Of a DNA stretch of 64,000 nt, positions 56,049 to 64,000 are shown piece after piece. Every line of letters begins with the position of its first letter. Within the stretch, counting starts at the first letter, position 1. This DNA comes from Piscicola geometra (taxonomy: Eukaryota; Annelida; Clitellata; Hirudinida; Piscicolidae). Below the pieces are notes generated by a model that did no database searches, was not told where the DNA came from, and was given only the letters and a program-made list of their open reading frames with translations. The translations under genes and the position numbers were made by a program. Where the stretch lies: NCBI GenBank assembly GCA_943735955.1, contig OX030955.1:7986269-8050268 (forward strand), read 5' to 3'.

Positions 56049-57555
56049 TTGGCTTTTTCATGAGATTATGTGAATTAATACAAATTGGGATTATTTAAAT
56101 AATTAACTACAGACGGGAAGTAGAAAATGTGTTTTTCGAAAGAAAAACGTCTAATTATTGTAAATAAGGTCTGACACAGTTGCCGCGTGAATTAATATGC
56201 GTGGCTTGGTAACTTTTAAAGTATCTTTTTATTCATATGCCTGTAGATAAAACGCCGGACTTCGGGTGTTAAGGTGTTGCGGGATGCAAGAGTTGTGGGA
56301 TTGCAAAGGGTAAAAAACGAAAAGAATTTGCGGAAATATAAAAATTCCAATCTATTATTCGTTTCAATATAATAAAAAGTGATAAAGAACTAAAAATGAC
56401 ATTAAATATTGATTGTTGAAAATATAAAAGATAGTGTGTCATACTTTCCCCCCCAAAATCTTCCCGCGATTTACTCGTTGCATGTTTGAATGTTAAAGAA
56501 CGTTTAATTATAAATTTTCAAAACTAAGTTCGTAAAAAAAGATTTAAAGTGGCATTTGAGCTACTTTTGGCAACTTAACGCTGTCTCAAGCGTCGTACTT
56601 TTAACTGATTGCACTCTTCTTTACACTTTGAGAGGTGATTGTCTCGCGAGACGGATGCTGAGTGCAGATAAGTTATGCATGTACCAGATTTACTGCTTCT
56701 TCTCCAGACTTGTGCATTTGCTTTTCAAAGTTATTCAAGCGAAATAAATTATTTTCAAAGTCTTTTCAAGAGTATAAATTCTCGTGAACCCAATTTGCTA
56801 TAATTTCGAGCTTTTTTGCAAATGACAGCATGTCGTTTTTTTGTAATGGAAAAGTTGTCAGATGCTTTACCAAAGCGTAAATTGTTTTACTTTTGGAAAG
56901 ATGTGCTGCTGATGGAAACTTACAGAGAATTAAAAAAAAACAAAGTTTGTTAAAAGTTTGTTGTATCGCATGATTTTTGATTCCTTATCAACTAAAACAT
57001 TGTTTCGTGTACCAGATCCCATCTCGTATTTTGCTTGTGAGCCTGGCTTTCATTTAAACTACTTTTATTCTTCCTTCATGCTTGTTATGAAGTTTCAAGA
57101 GTTGCATTTCTTTTATCTAATTTTGAAATCATTATCGAAAATTTGAAGTTATGAACTATTATCTCGTTCGATCAGATATTCAGACAATTTTTCGATTTTG
57201 AATATGTCACGAAATCATTGGTTAACATTTAAAACTTTAAATAAGAATTATGAAATTTAGCTACATATTTTAATTGGTTTAATTTTATAATTCCATTAAA
57301 CATCGAATCAATAATAAATAATAAAATTGACTAAAAATACAGTATAAATATAATCATTAAAATGACTTGAAACCCCGGAAGCTATCAAACCTTTTTAGTG
57401 TTTCATTTTCCATTTTGAGAGTGCAGGCGGAAGTTCGTTACAAATGCAGTCCATTAAAAAGACTGGAAAAGAATGCATTCTGTTCAAGATAAATAATTTT
57501 TATAAGAAGGCCTGGTTTCCATGCTTTCAGAGCCATTCTCAATAGTTCTCATCAA
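56049..57555. other. No gene seen
   Basis: Unique AT-rich DNA. Short frames at 56556-56747 and 56958-57146 have no recognisable motif and no splice context. Confidence 0.45.
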
Positions 57556-57560
57556 GTTTA

Positions 57561-57750
57561 ATAGGGTGAACGGGTAGCTGAGTGGGCAACGACTCTCGGC
57601 TTGACCAACAATGAAAGGTCCTAGGTTCAAGTGCAACCAATGCCCTAGTAACCCAAAGGCGCAAATGAAAATATGCAGCCTAAGTGGCCTGGAAGCCCGT
57701 TCGGGTTATACGCCACTATAATAATGCTCGTCATTATTATTATTATTATT
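57561..57750 (+). repeat. tRNA-derived SINE
   Basis: The head has an A-box-like TAGCTGAGTGGGCAACG (about 57575) and a B-box-like GGTTCAAGTGC (57624). The body contains GGCCTGGAAGCCCGTTCGGG, and the tail is (ATT)n. A second copy lies in reverse at 58373-58556. Confidence 0.75.
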
Positions 57751-58372
57751 TAACACTTTTAAATCTCTTTTAAAACTAGCGGTTTACCAAATGCAAATAT
57801 TTAAATGAAATTATAGAGATCAAAAGACCTGTGGTGGTCCAGCCTTCTCAACTAAACCATTTATTGAATCATTTTGTAAATTTGGTTTAGTGGTTAAGTC
57901 AATAGTGGTATACGTTGCTAAACAGGTGATGACAATCTCGAAAATAGATCTATTTTGGTTGCTTCTATCAAAGACCCAATGATGAAGTGATGCATCTCAG
58001 ACGAGACTTCTTTAAGGATTTAAGTTTAATGTAATTGGAGTCTTAAAAATGCATTTTTATATTTCGCAAACTACATAGCGATGAATATTTCATCAGCGCA
58101 GGATATGCAGCATGGACACTGATTCTAAGAAAAAAGAGGCAGAAGTTTAATTGCTTGCGGAAGAGGTCATCAAAAGTCCAAAGGGTTTCCAGGGATGGAG
58201 GAATCATCGAGTGAGGGTGCCTGGTGTATGGAGGGCTTGTTGGGGTTGTTGTTCATCAGCCAGTCTGCCAGCCACTTCTGTCGGAGTGTTGCAGTGTAAT
58301 GTAATGGGAAAGCATTAAGTTGGCAGAGAATTAACAAAAGTCACATGTCACATTCTATTTATTAATTTAATG

Positions 58373-58556
58373 ATAATAAAATAATAATGACGAGTATTAT
58401 TGAAGTGGCCTATAACCCAAACAGATTTCCGGGCCACTTAGCCTGCAAATTTTCAATTAGCGCCTATGGATTACTAGAACATAGACTGCACTCAAACCTA
58501 GAACCATTCGCCGTTGGTCAAGCTGAGAGTCATTACACACTCGGCTACCCGTTCAT
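58373..58556 (-). repeat. tRNA-derived SINE, second copy
   Basis: Reverse complement of the 57561 element. The AAT tail lies at 58373-58390, then the shared body (AGTGGCCTATAACCCAAACA), then the tRNA-like head ending with CTCGGCTACCCGTTCATTC. Divergence between copies is visible, so neither is a recent twin of the other. Confidence 0.75.
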
Positions 58557-58787
58557 TCAATGCAACCAAATATAGATTTTTATTACCCTAACTGTAACAA
58601 TGTGAAACAATAAAATCTAAAATATTAATTTGACTGTAATAAAAATGTAATTTAAAACTAGATTGCTAACATTTCAATGGTTGTGGCGTAGGTTGTGGTT
58701 TTGTGAGTTATAGTTTAGTAAGAAGCCACAATTTTAAAGATATGTAAAGAAATTAAAAAAAATAAACAAAACTATTGATAGAAACTT

Positions 58788-60376
58788 TCAATTAAAAGCG
58801 CGAACGATCTGGTTGGCTGGCTTGGCATGGCAGAGGGCGGCCAGACCCTTGGTGAGAGTGGGGTGGACCTTTTCCATCAGGAAAGCCACCGCATCCACAC
58901 GAGATGGAAGAGGTTCTAAAATGACTGGAGGGGTGCCAACAGGTTGTTTCAGTGAAAGCAAAGTGTCGATGAGAGGGTTTGATTGAATTAGACACTTCAA
59001 AATGAAATGTTTCGATGAGAGGGGCGTGAAAAATAAACTAATTAATGTTTTAATTTTTTGTTTTAAACATAGTTGACAGTTTTAGAACTGTATTACTCTA
59101 GTGAATAAATTGTAACTTTAAAAAATAAGAGAATGTTCACCATCAGGAAAAAAGAATCTGATTTCATGGTTAGCCCTCTGGACGTCGAAGCTGCCTTCTA
59201 GGGCGTTTCTCTGAGCGTCGATTCCAAATTTGGCTCTCAAACTTGATGTTCAAGTTGACAAACATATTTTCAAATTTTTGATTTTGTCAAAATACTAAAT
59301 AATAATAATATTTTTATTATTACAATGAGACCTGTTCGGGTTGAGAGACTTGGCTCGAGAAGGGTCGGAAGGACCCATGGTTCGCAGCCATCTTTTGACG
59401 GCATCCTCACCGCCCAACACTAACGTACATAATGGACCTACGCACAAGGACTGAGGTGTTTCATGGAATTTCGGGTTTATTCGAAAAGTTAAACCCTTGG
59501 AAGGTTTTTTGTTAAATCTCAAAATTTCTTAATTAAATTACGATTATAAAATAATATAACACTTGCAATTAAATTTTCATTCATAGGAATTTTATTCTTC
59601 AAACAAATTTCAAACGCTTTAATTTTCAGTCAGCGACGCCTTGATGGTTATCTAAAGCCCATTCAGCTTTCAACTTTTAATGTTTCTAATTTCAAACTTG
59701 CAGTACGATAGATTGCTCATTATTTCCCTCTCTCACCTGGATGGCGAGGTGCATGGAGTCTGGATGGATGACGTCGGCGTACAACTCACTCACCTGCTCT
59801 GGCGTCACGTGCACCACCCTGCTCTTGAGGAATATAGATGCTTTGGTGAGTTGGTGAAGTCAAAATGGTTTGGGGTGGGTAAATGTACCCATTTGGCTCT
59901 ACGATTTATTGTTGATATATTTCACACAAACATCCATCATTCCATGATCCTATATTTTATTTTAAATTCCCGTTATTTTTAACCTTCTACTCCCCATCAC
60001 AATTAACTCAACACAACTTGGTCTTAAAACCCGTCCGGATTTACACCACTATACTCTTACTCGTCGTTGTATTGTGTTGTAACACCACATTACCACCACC
60101 ACTACCACCACCACCACCCCAACCACTACCACTTCCATACTACTCTACCACATAACCACCACCACCACCACCACTACCACCACCACAACCACCACCACAA
60201 CCACCACCACTACCACCACCACTACCACATCACCACCCAAACACCTTCAAGACAACGAAGCCCGCCTTCTTCACCTCTTCCAGCACTTCCACCTGCCTGT
60301 GGAGCACCTCAGGCTTGATCATGGCCAGCGTTCTCTCAAATGACATCACCGCCTTAGCATTCTTTTTGTTCGACAT
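58788..60376 (-). CDS. NME5: NME5-like nucleoside diphosphate kinase homologue (radial spoke protein), complete
   Basis: Five minus-strand exons: 60376-60245, 59823-59737, 59450-59332, 59241-59141 and 58924-58788 (TGA). They are in phase (0, 0, 2, 1) and give 191 residues; human NME5 is about 212. The NDK domain starts FERTLAMIKPEVLHRQVEVL (residues about 13-32) and continues VTPEQVSELYADVIHP. Then come VGPLCTLVLGGEDAVKRWLR and TMGPSDPSRAKSLNPN, the conserved 'GP...AxxxxRxLxGPTxP' region, followed by LRAKFGIDAQRNALEGSFDV and HEIRFFFPD. The tail VILEPLPSRVDAVAFLMEKV then PTLTKGLAALCHAKPAN is the NME5-type Dpy-30-like motif, apparently cut short. The start is the ATG at 60376, just before the NDK domain. 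In enzymes of this family the active site reads N-x-x-H-G-S-D; here it reads NALEGSF (Glu at residue 128, 59196-59198), so phosphotransfer is unlikely. NME5 is an axonemal radial-spoke component in ciliated cells. Confidence 0.9.
60010..60072 (+). repeat. SINE 3' fragment
   Basis: ACCCGTCCGGATTTACACCA followed by CTATACTCTTACTCGTCGTTGT resembles the 3' end of the 57561 SINE (CCCGTTCGGGTTATACGCCA then CTATAATAATGCTCGTCATT). It lies in NME5 intron 1. Confidence 0.5.
60080..60244 (-). repeat. GTGGTG-rich minisatellite next to the NME5 exon-1 donor
   Basis: In gene sense the intron begins GTGTTTGGGTGGTGATGTGG and continues as GTGGTGGTAGTGG-type repeats for about 160 bp. On the + strand this is CCACCA/CCACTA. 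Confidence 0.88.
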
Positions 60377-61650
60377 TTTCTTATAGACTTGTAGTGTAAG
60401 GGTTAACTGGCTGAAACTGCAGTTGTTGGAGCTATTCTCAAGACAAAGTTAGGCGATGGGATAGTTTACTGGTAAAACGTTTGGCGTTCGTCTCACTAGC
60501 GTGGGTTCGATTCCTGTTGTCGCCCTAGTGCGTCGATGCTTCAGAGGAGTCTTGTTCTTTATTGGATGAAGAAAAATGAAAAGTTACGTTTCCAGTAGCA
60601 AGGTTCAACTAAAGAATATCTTATAATTTTTCATGAAATAAAATTATGTGTGAAAAATTTCCCAACTAGGTTTTGTTAATCACCTTAGCAACCTTTCAAG
60701 GTGTATTCGGTTGCTAAGCAGGTGCATAAAGATTCACAAAGATATTTAAATTGATATTTTCCAAACTAAAAAGTTCTTTGACAAAGAATATAGAAAAAAT
60801 ATTAAAAAGTCAGTTTCGAGTGAGCTATTAATCACGCTGACGGCTCTACTCCACCAGACGACATTCTTCGGGGCTTTGCAACTAACTTCTCCATCGTATA
60901 AAAGAGAATTCTGAGCAATTGTGAGTGAGTTTATTATTGCATTCAAAATTGAAGTAGAAAGATGGATGGTTGACGTTAAAGCCGGTTTTGCTGAGTGAGA
61001 AATGGTGTTCTTGCATGCATGTTTGTATTATGGAGAATATGCCTGAATGAAGGAGTGTGTATTCAGATATGAATGTGTTGGTGTTATGCGTGTACACGAA
61101 TAGGTGTTGGTGGGTGTGGGAGAGAAAACCTGAAGTTCTTAAAAACTGAAACTTTTAAAACTTTTGAACACAAATTCAACGGATTGCGAGACCTGTTTGG
61201 TCTCCTTAAAAAAAGTGCATGATAAAAAAAAAGTTAATTTCAACAAAAGATTCAATTGGTTTGTTTTCTTAAAAGCCTCTACGAGCAATTTTAATGGGAT
61301 ATGCAAAAAATGCTTTTTAATTTTATAAATTGTAAAATGATTTTGTTTCAATTTTAAAACGATTGTTTTAACATTTCGTAGAAAACTAATGTTTTCCCAG
61401 ACGGGTGATACTTTACTTTGCTGGCACCTTACAAGGCCGGAGTTCAAGATATAAAGATATATAATAGAATATATCAAAGTTTAGATTTGAAATAATTCTT
61501 AAACTATTTGTACACTCGATGGAAACCACAATTGATGCTTGAAACAAGGGATGACCTACAATCACGTAACGAGGCTGAAAAGGTCTAAAATCGCTCACAC
61601 AAGCAACACATGTGCGAAGAATCACAGAAAGCGATCAAGTTAGAAAATAA
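60377..61650. other. No gene seen; tRNA-like segment
   Basis: About 60455-60530 (+) carries TAGTTTACTGGTAAAACG and GGGTTCGATTCCTG, a good A-box and B-box pair. I could not draw a full cloverleaf by eye, so it is more likely a tRNA-derived SINE head than a working tRNA gene. The rest is unique AT-rich DNA. Confidence 0.45.
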
Positions 61651-61654
61651 AGAC

Positions 61655-61870
61655 TGGATGATGTGGTGGTTGGTGTGGTAGTTGATGTGGTTAATGGGGT
61701 TGATGGGGTGGTTGATGGGGTGGTTGATGTGGTGGTTGGTGTGGTGGTTGATGGGGTAGATGGGGTTGATGTGGTGGTTGATGGGGTGGTTGATAGGGTG
61801 GTTGATGAGGGGGTTGATGGGGTGGTTGATAGGCTGGTTGATAGGGTGGCTGATGTGAAAGTTGATTGGA
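61655..61870. repeat. Minisatellite, GGTTGATGGGGT/GGTTGATGTGGT units
   Basis: About 200 bp of GTGGTTGATGGGGTGGTTGA-type units. The Val/Asp/Gly frame is a repeat translation. Confidence 0.9.
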
Positions 61871-62645
61871 TGGTTGATATGAATGTTTATGGGTAGGTTC
61901 GGAAGATTTTCACCAAAATAATTTTATTAGAAGAGCTTCCTGAAATGGTTGAAATGTAAAAGAAGTATTTCCTAGGAGCTTCAAATTTGTAGGTAGTTGT
62001 ACATTGCATAAAAGACTGACATCACGCAAAAGACATCGACAACATGTTATCTGGCTTGGAACACTCCCACAGTAACACGCAATAACAGTGCGTATGTGCT
62101 TCACATTAGAAAGAATCAGACCATTTAACTATGTGAAAAAAAACTTCTCTACTTGAGGCTTAAACACAGAAATTGTTTCAACTACGATGCGACCACCCAC
62201 ATCGAAACAGTTAAATTGGTTTCCTAGGTGAGCTTTACATTGAGATCATACAAAAATTGGCAAATCTTGCGAGAGCAAGAAATATCTTTCAGTTAGGTGA
62301 ATACACAATTTTAATAAAAAAGCTTTTAATAAATTACAACTTTCACAAACACAAGAAGTGTTGCATTACAGAGATTTTCCGATTAAAAGACGTTGGTAGA
62401 AGGGCAGGCAGAGAGGCTGCCACTGGAAGAATTAGTTAAACCATTTGGAGCAAGTTTCTAAAATAATTTTAATGTTTCACTTACACAAAGTCAATTTTTA
62501 ATTTTTAAACGAATAATTACATAGTTATAATTAATATAATAACCATCAACCAACGCCCAATTTGAGTACAATCTCCACGACAGCTCTCATCACTGCCATC
62601 ACCAAATAACCTAATCAGTATTGATGTCGATTCCAACTCAATCAT
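61871..62645. other. No gene seen
   Basis: Unique AT-rich DNA. Short frames on both strands have no recognisable motif. Confidence 0.45.
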
Positions 62646-62649
62646 TATA

Positions 62650-64000
62650 AACCTCATTATTCGCACCATCATCATTATCACCACCATCATCATTATTCCC
62701 ACTATCATCATTATCACCACCATCATCATTATCACCACCCTCATCATTATTCCCATCATCATCATTATTCCCACCATCATCATTATCACCACCATCATCA
62801 TTATCCCCACCATCATCATTATCACCACCATCATCATTATCACCACCCTCATCATTATTCCCATCATCATAATTATTCCCACCATCATCATTATCACCAC
62901 CATCATCATTATCACCACCATCATCATTATCCCCACTATCATCATTATCACCACCATCATCATTATCCCCACTATCATCATTATCACGACCATCATCATT
63001 ATCCCCACTATCATCATTATCCCCACTATCATCATTATTCCCACCATCATCATTATCACAACCATCATCATTATCCCCACCATCATCATTATCCCCACCA
63101 TCATCATTATCACCACCATCATCATTATCACCACTATCATCATTATCCCCACCATCATCATTATTCCCACCATCATCATTATCCCCACTATCATCATTAT
63201 CACAACCATCATCATTATCCCCACCATCATCATTATCCCCACCATCATCATTATCACCACCATCATCATTATCACCACCATCATCATTATCCCCACCATC
63301 ATCATTATTCCCACCATCATCATTATTCCCACCATCATCATTATCCCCACTATCATCATTATCACCACCATCATCATTATCACCACCATCATCATTATTC
63401 CCACCATCATCATTATGCCCACCATCATCATTATCACCACTATCATCATTATTCCTACCATCATCATTATCACCACCATCATCATTATCACCACCATCAT
63501 CATTATTCCCACCATCATCATTATCACCACCATCATCATTATCCCCACCATCATCATTATCCCCACCATCATCATTATCACCACCATCATCATTATCACC
63601 ACCATCATCATTATTCCTACCATCATCATTATCACCACCATCATCATTATTCCCACCATCATCATTATCACCACCATCATCATTATCCCCACCATCATCA
63701 TTATCCACACCATCATCATTATCACCACCATCATCATTATGCCCACCATCATCATTATCCCCACCATCATCATTATCCACACCATCATCATTATCCCCAC
63801 CATCATCATTATCACCACCATCATCATTATCCCCACCATCATCATTATCCCCACCATCATCATTATCCCCACCATCATCATTATCCACACCATCATCATT
63901 ATCCCCACCATCATCATTATCACAACCATCATCATTATCCCCACCATCATCATTATCCCCACCATCATCATTATCCCCACCATCATCATTATCCCCACCA
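62650..64000. repeat. Minisatellite, 18-bp ATCATCATTATCACCACC unit, runs off the window
   Basis: At least 1.35 kb (about 75 units) of ATCATCATTATCACCACC, with CCCC, TTCC and ACAC substitutions in the spacer. Because the unit is 18 bp, frames stay open for over 400 codons on the minus strand (Asp/Asn/Gly-rich and Met/Ile/Val-rich). These are artefacts of the period, with no unique protein sequence attached except about 45 trailing residues. Confidence 0.97.

Noticed and set aside
60455..60530. A functional tRNA gene.
   Set aside because: Boxes A and B are present, but no complete set of cloverleaf stems could be paired by eye; a SINE head is more likely.

Overview
The window is animal nuclear DNA. 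It is AT-rich and intron-rich, and it is loaded with microsatellites and minisatellites. It holds parts or all of four spliced genes, rebuilt here by hand from splice sites, reading-frame phase and remembered family motifs. The gene set (Caskin, a GT92 glycosyltransferase, a peptide GPCR and the ciliary protein NME5) is bilaterian. The base composition and repeat style would suit a lophotrochozoan such as an annelid or leech, but that is inference; no sequence here fixes the species.

Layout. 1-18.8 kb is mostly repeats: several minisatellites, very long CA and AGT arrays, a decayed hAT transposon (6127-7735) and a foldback-like element with inverted arms (about 11.1-13.9 kb). It contains a few weak candidate exons. 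18.8-24.85 kb (+) is the 3' part of a Caskin gene: a Q-rich exon, tandem SAM domains, a long Asn/Gln-rich tail and the conserved acidic C-terminus. Its ankyrin and SH3 portion would lie upstream. 25.6-28.66 kb (-), tail to tail with Caskin, is a GT92 (DUF23) type II membrane glycosyltransferase in three exons. 29.16-30.18 kb is a 12-bp minisatellite. 35.6-54.8 kb (+) is a complete eight-exon rhodopsin-class peptide receptor with all seven membrane segments; its introns carry SINE/LINE-like scraps, ATC arrays and a 699-bp hAT-type MITE with a perfect 8-bp target duplication. 58.79-60.38 kb (-) is a complete five-exon NME5-like gene, with tRNA-derived SINEs nearby. 62.65 kb to the window end is an 18-bp minisatellite that runs off the edge.

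The genes are functionally unrelated (synaptic scaffold, Golgi glycosylation, neuropeptide signalling, cilium), as expected for neighbouring animal genes. The points most worth a second look are: G/T-rich minisatellites that begin exactly at splice donors in several introns; an apparent loss of the catalytic histidine in the NME5-like protein; a changed metal-binding motif in the GT92 protein; and several interspersed repeat families. Most long open frames in the window are repeat translations, not genes.
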